In this document: positions 1-8,742 of the stretch, piece after piece
Layout of the letters: every line of letters starts with the position of its first letter
Position numbering within the stretch: position 1 is the stretch's first letter
NCBI GenBank assembly: GCA_041490445.1
Contig: JBGPTF010000002.1
Location: forward strand, 1-64,000
DNA length: 64,000 bases
Source of the DNA: JBGPTF01 sp041490445
GTDB lineage: Bacteria > Acidobacteriota > Terriglobia > Acidiferrales > UBA7541
Direction: 5' to 3'
Position numbers and translations under genes: made by a program
Notes under the pieces: model-generated
What the model was told of the DNA's origin: nothing
Database searches by the model: none
Seen by the model: only the letters and a program-made list of their open reading frames with translations

Positions 1-120
1 GCTCGTTGGATCGAGGAGTACAATCACGACCGGCCTCATCGCGGAATCGCAAATCGCACTCCGCACGAGGCCTACTTGGCTTTCGCAGCTGTACTAAAAA
101 ACGAGGCCCTGACTGTCTAA
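1..120 (+). CDS. IS3-type transposase, C-terminal fragment (partial at window edge)
   Basis: The frame is open from the first base and stops at a TAA at 118-120. The 39 residues read WIEEYNHDRPHRGI...TPHEAYL, the classic C-terminal end of the DDE integrase core (rve/OrfB) of IS3-family elements, where the YN..RPH motif follows the catalytic Glu. Only the tail is visible, so it cannot be said whether the upstream gene is intact. It marks the left edge of an accessory patch with broken genes. No terminal inverted repeat could be identified downstream. Confidence 0.8.
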   Translation, partial: ARWIEEYNHDRPHRGIANRTPHEAYLAFAAVLKNEALTV

Positions 121-225
121 ATTAGCAGGGAGCACTACAGACGGGTAACCGAGAGGAAGAGTGAGGGCCGGGAAGTCGGATACGCCGGGCCATTTCTGCA
201 ACCCGCGAAAGAGGTAAAGGACATA

Positions 226-363
226 ATGGCAGCGGCCGAGCAATTGTCTAGCTCTCGCTCAGGAGTGCAAGTCGAACTCGGCGATCTGATGCGTGCCTTT
301 GCAGAAAGTCATTCCGGAGCAACACTATCGGAAAAGTATCAGATTCGCTTCAAAAAGCAGTGA
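226..363 (+). CDS. Unclassified 45-residue ORF or gene fragment
   Basis: A small frame starting MAAAEQLSSS and ending YQIRFKKQ. The same frame is open without stops from the transposase stop at 120, so this may be the 3' end of a gene displaced by the insertion sequence rather than a small gene. It has no clear ribosome-binding site, signal peptide or recognisable domain. Between it and the RHS remnant I see nothing else supported. Confidence 0.22.
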   Translation: MAAAEQLSSSRSGVQVELGDLMRAFAESHSGATLSEKYQIRFKKQ

Positions 364-470
364 AATCAGTCACCGTCCAGGTGCGCTGAAATTGTCCCGC
401 CTTTAGTTGAAACCTGGAAAAGGGAGTATCGGCACTGTGCGTGGAAACTTTGCTGTGCTGAGCGGTGTAG

Positions 471-1384
471 TTGCGCCTCCCTGCCGCCTGTGCTATTTTC
501 CGGTCCTGCTGCCGGGCGAAGCGCATTTCGGGCAGCACGACGACGGTCTATATCTTCTCCAAAGGTTCTGTGATCGCGGAATACGACAATGGCGCGGCTC
601 CAGCATCACCGACGCGCGAAAACATCTACGTGATCGGCCAGCTTCTGGCAGCGCTTTCGGGCGCGACGACGACGTATCGCCTCTCTGACCATCTTTCCGC
701 ACGAGTCTTCACAGATGCAAGCGGCAACGTGATCGGCCAGCGGGGCTTGTTTCCCTTCGGCGAAGTCTGGTACGAAACGGGGACGGTGGACAAGTGGAAG
801 TTCACCTCCTACGAGCGGGACACGGAAACGGGCAACGACTATGCCATGGCGCGCTTCTACGTCAATCGCCTCGGCCGTTTCTCCGCGACCGATCCCGCCG
901 CCTGTGCGCGAGACCGCGATCCGCAGCACCTCAACCGCTATCCCTACGTGGCGAACGACCCTGTTGACCAGTCGGACCCCAGCGGACAGGAGCAAGTCAA
1001 GATCTCCGCCCCCCCGGAGGCGTTGCCCAAGATTACTGGGAGGTTCCGTGCAAGATAGTGGGCGGGGGAACTTGCGTAATAGAAAGTATAGGTGGTGGCG
1101 GGGGCGGCGGTGGCTCTTCCTATATAGACTGCGAAGGTAATCGAATAACTTGTGAGGCCCAGGCGGAGCAAACTCGTTTAAAGTGCAGGCAGGATGCCAT
1201 GCAGAACATGACGAATTGTATCCTCGGCTGCGAGAACCCTGGTACCAAGAGCTATAATGCATGTGTAAATCTGTGTACTAATTGGTTTCGCAGTAATCTG
1301 AGGTTCTGTGATTCAGACTATGACGCAGACATGGATTGGTGCGCAGTCAAATATTGGGCGTGCAGAGCCTATCGCGGGTATTAG
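471..1384 (+). pseudogene. RHS repeat-associated core protein, 5'-truncated and frameshifted, with Cys-rich C-terminal tip
   Basis: From about 538 the translation shows the RHS core end: a DHLSARVFTD motif, a PFGEVWYETG motif, the RFYVNRLGRF segment and NRYPYVANDPVDQSDPSG, the conserved junction before the variable toxin tip. An in-frame TAG at 468-470 shows that the large N-terminal part is missing. At a run of seven C (1009-1015) the frame breaks. The reading continues in frame +2 as VAQDYWEVPCKIVGGG, a polyglycine stretch and a tip with about 13 Cys, ending at 1384. RHS proteins are cell-surface or secreted polymorphic toxins. Here the gene is either a remnant, has a sequencing error in the C run, or is switched by slippage. 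Confidence 0.75.
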
Positions 1385-1394
1385 GGAGAACGCC

Positions 1395-1898
1395 ATGCAG
1401 CAAAGTTCATCTCGAATTGGCGAGCGTCTGTTAACGAAGTCATGGCAAAAGCTCGTTTTCCGTCTCGTTAGCGCATCGAATCTGTTCGCCGTCGGAGTAG
1501 GCCTGTATATGATGTCAGGCCCTCTTTTTCACACCGCCGACCATCTTAGGCAGCGTGGACATGATTATGCGATCGTTCCTTTCTATGTCATTTGCGCGAT
1601 AAACCTTGGTTTCTTGATCGCATTAGCGATTGGAAGTTTTTATCTCTGGGCGCTCAAGGCGCGAGGCCTTCGTTTGTGTTTTTACGTCTTTTTTGCAGAA
1701 CTCGGTTACTGGTTTGTTGCCTTTCAACTGCCAGGATCTTCACGGTTCTCCTTCTTCCGAGGACTCAGCGATTCTTTTGCGATAGGCAATATGGGAATTT
1801 GGATACAGTTCAGAACCTTTTATCCCTTGATTGCACTGCTATTGTTGGGACTTGGTGCTGGGTGGCGAGGTTTTGTCCCTGATCCTGCAGAAAAATGA
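1395..1898 (+). CDS. Four-helix membrane protein, candidate immunity protein of the RHS tip
   Basis: 167 residues beginning MQQSSSRIGER. The ATG at 1395 lies 10 bases after the RHS stop and behind a GGGAGA sequence. About four hydrophobic segments are visible: LFAVGVGLYMM, VPFYVICAINLGFLIALAIGSF, LCFYVFFAELGYWFVAF and FYPLIALLLLGLGAG. No domain is recognised. In polymorphic toxin loci the gene directly after the toxin tip usually encodes the cognate immunity protein, often integral to the membrane when the toxin acts there. That role is inferred from position only; it could equally be an unrelated orphan. Confidence 0.6.
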   Translation: MQQSSSRIGERLLTKSWQKLVFRLVSASNLFAVGVGLYMMSGPLFHTADHLRQRGHDYAIVPFYVICAINLGFLIALAIGSFYLWALKARGLRLCFYVFFAELGYWFVAFQLPGSSRFSFFRGLSDSFAIGNMGIWIQFRTFYPLIALLLLGLGAGWRGFVPDPAEK

Positions 1899-2054
1899 AT
1901 CGCGCATCGGTCCTGTGGGGTGATGATAAATCCCGGTGAAAACCATTGCGTTGCTCAAACCCGCCAGCGACGAGGAAGCGCGCCTGCTTGAACAGCTCGA
2001 CGTGAAGCGGCTGTCGCGGCGCATCGAACTCGGCGCGGGACACCCTGCAACCTG

Positions 2055-3671
2055 TTACGGCTTCACTTGCGCGGTGACTCGGGCAATCGAGGCGCTGTAG
2101 CCGGCATTGCCGGGCTCGAGTTGTGCGGCGGTGCGGTATTCGGCGAGCGCGCCTGTCAGATCACCTCTCCGTTCCAGCGCCACGCCGAGGTTGGAATGCG
2201 CGAGGGCGTAATTCGCGATCAGGCGGATGGCGGTGCGGAATTCCGTGATCGCGTCGTCGCTGTCGTCCTTCTTCTGTAGCAGAATACTGCCGAGATTGTT
2301 GTGCAGCCGCGCGTCGTCCGGACGCAGGCGAATCGCCTCCTTCATCTCCGCGATCCCCGCGTCCACATCGCCCGAATCGAGCATGGCCAGTCCCATGCTG
2401 TAATGCGCAATCGCATACGAAGGATTCAGCAACAGGGCCTGGCGAAATTCAAGGATGGCGCCGGTGGCATCGCTCTTGTCGAGCAGCGTTTGGCCGAGGT
2501 TGAAATGTGCCAGCGTGTCGTTGCCGTTCAACTGCAATGCCTGGCGGTATTCGGCAGCGGCCCCGTCGAGATTCCCGGTGCTCCGCAACAGGTTGCCCAG
2601 CTCGTTGTGCGGATCGGGATTGTCCGGCTGCAGCCGGATGGCCTCGCGATATGCGGCGCTTGCGCCAGCGGAGTCGTTCAGCGCGGCGAGCGCGCTCGCA
2701 AGGGAGCGATGCATCACCGCGTCGGACGGCGCCAGGCGAACAGCCTCACGGAACTCCGCGGCGGCGGCGGCAAGATTCCCGCGCGATTTCAGAGCAAGGC
2801 CGAGGTCGTAATGCGCGCGCGCATTCGCCGAGTCGAGGCGAATGCTTTCGCGGTATTCTTGGATGGCGCCTTGCAGGTCGCCCTTCTCGACGAGCGTTCC
2901 GCCGAGCTGGACGTGAGCCGCCGTCGAACCGGGCTCGGTGCGAATCGCTTCGCGATATTCCGCGATCGCGCCGTCGAGATCGCCGGTGTGGGAGAGCGCG
3001 CTCCCCAGCGCCAGGTGCCCGAGAATTTCCGTGGCATCCAGCGCAATCGCCTGGTGTCCTTCCGAAATTGCCGCTTCGATGTTTCCTTTTCCCGCGAGCG
3101 CGAACGACGAGTCGGCGTGCGCGATCGCGGAGTCGTTGTCCAGATCGAGCGCGCTGGCGAAAAGCGAAAGCGCGTCATCGTAGCGGCTCTGGCGCGCGAG
3201 CGTGACCGCGACATCCGTGACCAGCAGCGGTTCGTGCGGCGTCAGATCCAGCGCCGTGCGGCACTCCTTTTCCGCATCCACCCACGCGCCCTTTTGTCCG
3301 AGGATGGCGCACTGCGTCACGTGGTCGAATTGAATTTGATCCGCTTCCGCACTTACCCCGGCCGCCGCTTTCGCGTGCCGTGCCGACTTCAGGGCGGCAA
3401 CGAGCGCGTCACTTGCCCCTGCGCTGCGCAGCTTCGCCACATCGTCGTCCGATGGAGAAAAAGCGATTCCGCGCTGGCGGACGGCGGCCGCCAGATGCGC
3501 CGAGGAATCTCCCGCCGCTAGCAATGCCGCGATCTCAACTCTGCTTAATGCCGATCCGCCGCCTGCTGCCGGCAGCGCCGGGCCCAGGCCAGCCACGAGC
3601 AGGAAGAATCCGGCCCAGCGTACGAACGCGAGTCTTGTGCGAGGCTTCACTCGAAACGCCCTCCAAGTCAT
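2055..3671 (-). CDS. Secreted TPR-repeat protein
   Basis: 538 residues. An N-terminal hydrophobic segment (AGFFLLVAGLGPALPAA) after a basic start fits a Sec signal peptide or membrane anchor. From about residue 120 to the end there are roughly twelve consecutive 34-residue TPR units, with spaced pairs such as A..A..EYR.A and P.....H..LG. TPR arrays form superhelical scaffolds that bind partner proteins, so it probably acts outside the inner membrane in an assembly role. The short segment after the signal peptide (LSRVEIAALLAAGDSS) is not recognised. It is transcribed away from the phage module and appears to stand alone. Confidence 0.88.
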   Translation of the reverse strand: MTWRAFRVKPRTRLAFVRWAGFFLLVAGLGPALPAAGGGSALSRVEIAALLAAGDSSAHLAAAVRQRGIAFSPSDDDVAKLRSAGASDALVAALKSARHAKAAAGVSAEADQIQFDHVTQCAILGQKGAWVDAEKECRTALDLTPHEPLLVTDVAVTLARQSRYDDALSLFASALDLDNDSAIAHADSSFALAGKGNIEAAISEGHQAIALDATEILGHLALGSALSHTGDLDGAIAEYREAIRTEPGSTAAHVQLGGTLVEKGDLQGAIQEYRESIRLDSANARAHYDLGLALKSRGNLAAAAAEFREAVRLAPSDAVMHRSLASALAALNDSAGASAAYREAIRLQPDNPDPHNELGNLLRSTGNLDGAAAEYRQALQLNGNDTLAHFNLGQTLLDKSDATGAILEFRQALLLNPSYAIAHYSMGLAMLDSGDVDAGIAEMKEAIRLRPDDARLHNNLGSILLQKKDDSDDAITEFRTAIRLIANYALAHSNLGVALERRGDLTGALAEYRTAAQLEPGNAGYSASIARVTAQVKP

Positions 3672-3877
3672 GGCGTCTGATCGCTTCTCTTATCAAGATA
3701 CGATGCGCCACGAGCAGGCACAACGCTGCCGGCATCGCCCTGTGCCTTGCGCAGCAACGCAGCGATCGGGTTGCTGCAATGGCTGACGGCTCAGAATGGG
3801 GGCGAATCGAAAACACAGCGGCGGGCAAACTTCTGTCTTTCGCACCTTGGGTGAGTTAAGTCCACACACACAACGAT

Positions 3878-3906
3878 TTGACAAGAGGGAATTAGAAGCG
3901 TACAAA
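3878..3906 (+). promoter_or_regulatory. Possible sigma70-type promoter upstream of the virion module
   Basis: TTGACA at 3878-3883, a 17-base spacer, then TACAAA at 3901-3906 (4 of 6 matches to the -10 consensus). It is the only good -35 match in the 480-base gap between the TPR gene and the first phage-module gene at 4151, and points into the module. The rest of this gap (3672-4150) contains no supported gene or RNA. Confidence 0.35.
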
Positions 3907-4150
3907 TGTTCTCGTTACACTCGATTCCTGCGCGCCACCGAGCCGCAGTCCAGAGTTCGCAGCAAAATCACCGCACCTGAGTTTTTGCACCCGCTTCGGA
4001 TTTCCCGGATTCCCTGACACACAGCTTTCGCTCGTGTAGCACCACGCGCGAACACGCTCGTTTGCCAAAAACGCCGGCCCGATGATTCGGGCGCCGCCGC
4101 GGCGGCCTATGTCCGTCGGCCCGTCACTACCCATTTTTCTGGAGGAACTC

Positions 4151-4519
4151 ATGCCGAACTACAACGCGCAGAATCCGCCGTTCTCGATTTTCCCGGGTGA
4201 TGTGGCCCTGCCGTTCAACGCGGAAACCCCGTCGGCGGGGCAAGCGAGCCAGCAGTTCGCGCTGCCGGACTATGCCGGATTCCCCGACCAGGGCCGCACG
4301 ATTCGCTGGCAAACCATCTTCGGAACGGCCCCGACCGCCGTGAACATCTCGCTGCAGGCGGCCAACGACGACGTGGACACACACTACCAGAACATCGACA
4401 GCACGACGGTAACCGCCGGCGAAGCGCGAAGCGTCACCGGCGTCAATGCGAAGTTCCTTCGCGCCAAGGTGAATTCGATCACGGGTGGCAGCGGCATCAC
4501 CGTGCAGCTTCTGGCGTAG
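4151..4519 (+). CDS. Phage-module small protein, possible head decoration or fibre protein
   Basis: 122 residues starting MPNYNAQNPPF behind a strong GGAGG at 4141. It has no signal peptide, and its composition is rich in Ala, Thr, Asn and Gly with alternating hydrophobics (VNISLQAAN, GITVQLLA), suggesting an all-beta fold. It is the first gene of the long plus-strand run that contains terminase, portal and capsid genes. No family is recognised. The small beta fold and position fit a virion accessory protein, but this is inference. Confidence 0.7.
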   Translation: MPNYNAQNPPFSIFPGDVALPFNAETPSAGQASQQFALPDYAGFPDQGRTIRWQTIFGTAPTAVNISLQAANDDVDTHYQNIDSTTVTAGEARSVTGVNAKFLRAKVNSITGGSGITVQLLA

Positions 4520-4630
4520 GCGCGTTCTCCCTCGACCGACCGGCCCATCTTCCTTGCACGGGTAAGACCCCTCCGGGGGGTCTGTCTCCGAACCAGCGCG
4601 ATGACCTCGGCAGCAAGGCGCTCAACCCGC

Positions 4631-5026
4631 ATGCCAAAACGGAAACAACTCCGGGTCGTGGCGCGAAAACGGTCGCCGGCCCGCCGCAGCGGGGCGCGCG
4701 AGAAAGCGCGGCTGCTCGCGGGAGCTCGCCGCGTGCGCGTGAAGCTTGGCGACGCGATGCGTTCCTGCGGCTTGGATGAAACAAAACTGGCGGACAAGTT
4801 CGATAGCCTGGTGGATCGCCTGAGCAAGAAAACATCCCGCAGCGACAAGTTACTTCTCGAAGTTCTCAAAGAGTGCTGCAAATTGCTCGAGGCGTACCCC
4901 GCGCAGCGCGGGGCGACAGCGGAGCCGGTCCCGGTCCAGTTCATCGCCAATGTGCCGCGGCCGGAGAGGCAGGCCGCCATGGGCGACGCCCCGGCGATCG
5001 AGGCTGCGCCCGAAGCGATTCTTTGA
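4631..5026 (+). CDS. Basic helical protein, possible small terminase subunit
   Basis: 131 residues from MPKRKQLRVVARKR. An upstream in-frame ATG at 4601 is possible, but neither start has a strong ribosome-binding site. The N-terminus is very basic and Arg-rich (residues 1-35). A helical, charged middle follows (KLADKFDSLVDRLSKKTSRSDKLLLEVLKECCKLLEAY), then a disordered acidic tail. A basic DNA-binding start plus a helical oligomerisation segment, 2.1 kb upstream of the large terminase, is what a small terminase subunit would look like. No sequence motif proves it. Confidence 0.55.
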   Translation: MPKRKQLRVVARKRSPARRSGAREKARLLAGARRVRVKLGDAMRSCGLDETKLADKFDSLVDRLSKKTSRSDKLLLEVLKECCKLLEAYPAQRGATAEPVPVQFIANVPRPERQAAMGDAPAIEAAPEAIL

Positions 5027-5080
5027 CGCCGCGGATTCGCTGGTGCGGCGGTTCGTGCGGCGTGTTGATAGGAGGCAATC

Positions 5081-5245
5081 ATGAGCGCGTCAAAGAAGAC
5101 AATCGGTTACATCGTGCAGCTCGGCGGCTGTGCGGCTCTGGCGATAGGAGCGGTGCTGAGCGTGCATCACGTTGCGATCGCCGCGTGCTTCGCTGGCAGC
5201 GCGGCGGCGCTGTACGTGGGCAAGAAGATTCGCAGCCTCGCGTAG
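5081..5245 (+). CDS. 54-residue two-helix membrane protein, holin candidate
   Basis: MSASKKTIGY... has an excellent AGGAGG ribosome-binding site (5070-5075) just before the ATG. Two hydrophobic stretches (VQLGGCAALAIGAVLSV and HVAIAACFAGSAAALYVG) are followed by a basic KKIRSLA end. Size, two membrane spans, charged tail and its place directly before a muramidase (35 bases) are typical of small phage holins. A second holin-like gene occurs at 19708, so one of them may have another membrane role. Confidence 0.6.
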   Translation: MSASKKTIGYIVQLGGCAALAIGAVLSVHHVAIAACFAGSAAALYVGKKIRSLA

Positions 5246-5279
5246 CGCTTGCATCCGGCCAACAAGACGGAAGATACAA

Positions 5280-5906
5280 ATGCCCTTTATCGGCGACAAG
5301 TTCTACATAAATCCGGCTTACGGCCGCGCCGTCGAGCGCGCTCGCGAAGCCGAGTCCGTCTCACAGCACGCCGGCTCGGAGGAGCGAGGCCAGGGCGACC
5401 ATTGGGTGACGATTGACGGAAACCATGTCCTGATCCAGGAGACGCAGGCTAAACGAGCACCGACCCCGCCTCACTTGTCCGCGAGAGACAAGGCATACCT
5501 GGACAAGTACTACGACGCGGTGGCCGCTCTGGCAAAGAAATACAACGTGGATCCTGCCATCGTCTTGGGAGTAGGGATAGAATCGGGCTTCGCGTCCAAA
5601 GGAACCTATCTCAGTACCGGGGATGCGTTTGGCATGACGGGAGGCAGCACCAACCACATGACGAGGGCCGCGTCTCCCGATCAAAACGTGCAGCAATTCT
5701 TCGACAACTATGGAAACCAGATACGCGGCACGGGCAGCGATGCTTCCGCATTCATCAATGCCCTCCAGGGCCGCAATCCGTCCGGAAAGCGCGTGGCCGG
5801 CTGGAAGGTCTACAATAGCGTTCGACCTGTCGAGTGGCGCAGATTGATAAACCGTGGAATCGGCGAGATGAGACAAGCGGTTCCAATCCATCTTTCACGC
5901 GATTGA
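5280..5906 (+). CDS. Muramidase/glucosaminidase-type lysozyme with virion-type N-terminal tag
   Basis: 208 residues. Residues 1-15 (MPFIGDKFYINPAYG) match the start of the gene at 9280. A WVTIDGNHVLIQE segment, known from secreted and polymorphic-toxin lysozymes, follows at about 40-52. The catalytic part holds AIVLGVGIESGFASKG, with Glu in the usual position of the general acid of lysozyme-like glycosidases, and an FGMTGGSTNHM-like substrate loop. It would cut peptidoglycan glycan strands, either for lysis or as a virion-carried local lysin. It lies just after a holin candidate and just before two secreted Cys-rich paralogues. Confidence 0.72.
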   Translation: MPFIGDKFYINPAYGRAVERAREAESVSQHAGSEERGQGDHWVTIDGNHVLIQETQAKRAPTPPHLSARDKAYLDKYYDAVAALAKKYNVDPAIVLGVGIESGFASKGTYLSTGDAFGMTGGSTNHMTRAASPDQNVQQFFDNYGNQIRGTGSDASAFINALQGRNPSGKRVAGWKVYNSVRPVEWRRLINRGIGEMRQAVPIHLSRD

Positions 5907-5947
5907 GCGAGCAGGTGCCTTGATGACCGGACGAGAAGGAGCTTGAG

Positions 5948-6529
5948 ATGGTCCGCACCATGCTCGTGGCTGCCGCTGTTATGGCGGTGGCTTCGTTGAG
6001 TGCGGCGACTGATAAGCCGCAAATCTACCGAAACGAGGAGTTTGGGATAACGCTTCCTGTGCCGGAGGGGGTGCTGCTCTGCCCTAATCCGGACGGCGAA
6101 CATGATCACGGCCCCGTTATGGTTCTCGATCGTTCCGAGGCAAAGGGCTGTAACGATGCCGAGGGCGGTAGGATTGTCGAGGTGTTTGCAAGCTTCAATG
6201 CCGTGCAAGCCACCAAGACGTTGCGTAAGCTCCTGCAATCGGAATGCACCGATACTGCCAAAGGAGGCTGTCGCCTGGCTCCCCCGGATTTGCGGATTAG
6301 CGGAATGCGGAGTGCGGCAGGGAGGGTGAACCGTTCTGGTCGGTGGATCGACATTTTTGTCGTGACGCAGGCCGGTAAGCCAGACCCGGCTTTTGACGCT
6401 TCTGTTCCGTCAGTAAACTACGTGTTGTGGCTGCACACGAGGCCAGAGCGCCTGGAGGAAGATTTGCGCACGTTTCGGGCTGTCCTGGCGACGATTCGAC
6501 TGTCACCTGTGGATCCGCCGCGGAGATGA
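5948..6529 (+). CDS. Secreted four-Cys protein, copy 1 of a tandem pair
   Basis: 193 residues with a short Sec signal peptide (MVRTMLVAAAVMAVASLSAA) and an AAGGAG ribosome-binding site. The mature part begins YRNEEFGITLPVPEG and contains four Cys (LLC, KGC, SEC, GGC) conserved in the next gene, suggesting two disulfides in the periplasm or outside. It shares DHGP, VFAS.NAVQ.TKTL, APPDL and RAVLATIRLSP blocks with copy 2. No family is recognised. Position after the muramidase makes a lysozyme inhibitor or immunity protein plausible; this is inference. Confidence 0.65.
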   Translation: MVRTMLVAAAVMAVASLSAATDKPQIYRNEEFGITLPVPEGVLLCPNPDGEHDHGPVMVLDRSEAKGCNDAEGGRIVEVFASFNAVQATKTLRKLLQSECTDTAKGGCRLAPPDLRISGMRSAAGRVNRSGRWIDIFVVTQAGKPDPAFDASVPSVNYVLWLHTRPERLEEDLRTFRAVLATIRLSPVDPPRR

Positions 6530-7122
6530 GGAACGTGCAGCAAGACGCGCTGATACGGGCGCTTGGCTTTGTTGTCGCTGCGGCTTTGGTGAATGCCGGG
6601 CCCATCAAGGCGCAGGTCTATCACAACGAGGAGTTCGGAATTACGCTTCCTCTTCCTGAGCGAACTCATTTATGTCGCATGCCGGACTACCAGCACGACC
6701 ACGGCCCGGCCCTCCTTCTCGGAACTACCGACGTAAAGTACTGTTATCACGGCGATCACGCGAGGCGCATAGACGTCTTCGCAAGCTACAACGCGGTTCA
6801 GTCAACAAAGACCCTGCACGACTTCTTAAGAGCAGAGTGCGCAGGCCTCACTGACGAGTCGTGCCGCCGCGCTCCCCCCGACTTGTACATCACTGGCCTG
6901 CGGACTGCGGCCGGGAGGGTGGACTATCCAGGCGGCTCGATCGATATCATAGTAGTTATCCAGGCAGGTAAGCCGGACCCGGCCTTTGATCCCTCGGTTC
7001 CATTAATAAATTACGACCTGACATTGCACACGAGCCCCCGTCACCTGGCCGACGACCTGCGCGTGTTTCGGGCTGTCCTGGCGACGATCCGATTGTCTCC
7101 TGCTGATCCGCCGCCGAGATGA
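6526..7122 (+). CDS. Secreted four-Cys protein, copy 2 of a tandem pair
   Basis: 198 residues starting MRNVQQDALIRALG. The ATG overlaps the stop of copy 1 as ATGA, indicating translational coupling. It has a signal-peptide-like start (ALGFVVAAALVNAGPIKAQ) and then YHNEEFGITLPLPER. The four Cys of copy 1 are conserved (HLC, KYC, AEC, ESC). Identity between the copies is highest in the core and C-terminus; the leader and the segment between Cys 1 and Cys 2 differ. The gene in turn overlaps the terminase start by ATGA at 7119, so the pair is built into the phage operon rather than lying beside it. Confidence 0.65.
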   Translation: MRNVQQDALIRALGFVVAAALVNAGPIKAQVYHNEEFGITLPLPERTHLCRMPDYQHDHGPALLLGTTDVKYCYHGDHARRIDVFASYNAVQSTKTLHDFLRAECAGLTDESCRRAPPDLYITGLRTAAGRVDYPGGSIDIIVVIQAGKPDPAFDPSVPLINYDLTLHTSPRHLADDLRVFRAVLATIRLSPADPPPR

Positions 7123-8663
7123 GATCGGTTCCACCCCCTTACATGGCCACTTCGACGAGCAGAATCGAGTGCTGGGCAGACGACGAGGCGCGGCGGCTCG
7201 AGCTGCCCTACGTCCCGTTTCCGAAGCAGTGTGAATTTCACGCTTGCCCCGCGAAATACCGCTTGTTCGGAGGCGCCGCCGGCCCCGGAAAGTCGAAAGC
7301 GCTGCTGATGGAGGCAGTGCTCCAGGCGAACGAAACGCGCGGCGCGGACACGCTGTTGCTGCGGCGGACGTTTCCGGAACTGGAAAGCTCGCTGCTGCTG
7401 TATTTCCGCCGCGACTTGCCGCGCGAGCTGTACCGCGGCTACAACGACTCGAAGCACGTGATCACCTGGTGGAACGGTTCGACAACCCGCTTCGGATACT
7501 CGCAGGGTGAAAACGATATCTACCAATACCAGGGCGCGGAATTTCTTTTTATCGGGATCGACGAGCTGACGCATTTCACTTTGAAGCAGTGGCAATTCCT
7601 GACCAGCCGCAATCGCTGCCCCGCTCGGAACTCGTTTCCGAACATGGCGGCGGCGACGAACCCCGGCAACGTCGGCCACACCTGGGTGAAAGCGCTGTGG
7701 ATTGACCGGCAGCCCGCGCCAGGAATGGAGCGGCCGGAAGAGTACGATCCCGCGGATTACGCGTTCATCGCCGCGCGCGTGTGGGACAATCCCCTCTACG
7801 CCCGCGACGAAAACTATTTGAAATCGCTTCGCGCGCTGCCCACGCCGCTTCGCCAGGCGTTTCTCGACGGCAACTGGAATATTTTCGCGGGGCAGTATTT
7901 CGACGTGTTCGATCACGCGCGCCACGTCGTGCGCGCCGAAGCGGTTGGATTCGAACCGTGGTGGCCGCGCTGGGTTTCCGTGGACTGGGGATTCGAACAT
8001 CCCGCCGCGGTGTACTGGCATGCGTCTGCGCTCAAGATTGAATGTTCAGCCGAGGCGAAGGGTCGCGAATCACCCCTGCAAGACAACGCGCGGAGCGTCG
8101 TGACCTACCGCGAGCTGGTCCAGCAGCACCTCGCGCCCCGGCGACTCGCGCAGGCAATCATCGAACGCAGCCGTGACGCCAGCGGGGATTCCGAGCGCAT
8201 CGAGGCCATCTATCTTTCCCCGGACGCCTTCGCGCGGCGCACCGATGAAGAAACCATCGCCGAGCAGATGGGCCAGGTGCTCGCCGCCGCAGGCTTTCCT
8301 CGCCCCATCCGGGCGGATAACGACCGCGTGGGCGGATGGATGCTGATGTACCAGATGCTCGCCGGGGACGAGTGGCGGATCACGGACAACTGCGCCGAGC
8401 TCGTTCGCGTACTGCCGGTTCTCACCCGGGACGGCTCGCGCGTGGAAGACATCGTGAAAATGGACGGCGACGATGCGGCCGACGCGGCGCGTTACGGGCT
8501 GAAGTCGCGCGCCCGAACCGCGCACCCTCCCCTGGCGCAGCGGCTGGCGGAGCAGGTGACGGCAACCGACCCGACGATTCGAGCGATTCAGGCGCGCAAG
8601 GCCTGGATCGAAGAACAAAAGCGATCGTCTCCGGTATCTTTCCGCCCGAGAAAAAAGTTCTAG
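7119..8663 (+). CDS. Terminase large subunit
   Basis: 514 residues, the DNA-packaging motor. Walker A is GGAAGPGKS at 51-59, Walker B FLFIGIDE at 142-149, followed by the coupling segment (AAATNPGNVG, about 178-187). The RNase H-like nuclease begins at SVDWGFEHPAA, with the metal-binding Asp at about 289, and continues through an SPDAF segment to the Asp-rich DGDDAADAARYGLKSR end. Both ATPase and nuclease parts are complete, with no frameshift. The start at 7119 overlaps the previous stop; an ATG at 7143 is an alternative. This gene is the firmest evidence that the 4-31 kb region is phage-derived. Confidence 0.93.
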   Translation: MRSVPPPYMATSTSRIECWADDEARRLELPYVPFPKQCEFHACPAKYRLFGGAAGPGKSKALLMEAVLQANETRGADTLLLRRTFPELESSLLLYFRRDLPRELYRGYNDSKHVITWWNGSTTRFGYSQGENDIYQYQGAEFLFIGIDELTHFTLKQWQFLTSRNRCPARNSFPNMAAATNPGNVGHTWVKALWIDRQPAPGMERPEEYDPADYAFIAARVWDNPLYARDENYLKSLRALPTPLRQAFLDGNWNIFAGQYFDVFDHARHVVRAEAVGFEPWWPRWVSVDWGFEHPAAVYWHASALKIECSAEAKGRESPLQDNARSVVTYRELVQQHLAPRRLAQAIIERSRDASGDSERIEAIYLSPDAFARRTDEETIAEQMGQVLAAAGFPRPIRADNDRVGGWMLMYQMLAGDEWRITDNCAELVRVLPVLTRDGSRVEDIVKMDGDDAADAARYGLKSRARTAHPPLAQRLAEQVTATDPTIRAIQARKAWIEEQKRSSPVSFRPRKKF

Positions 8664-8742
8664 CCGATGCCGCGTAGATAAGTTTTCGCCGGTGTAGGGG
8701 AAGCCCATCCCGCACGGCGCGGCCGCTTGAGGTGCAGTCTCT

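Noticed and set aside
2301..3521. 406-residue plus-strand frame opposite the TPR gene
   Set aside because: Its periodicity is the antisense image of the TPR repeats; the minus-strand product has a signal peptide and regular TPR units.
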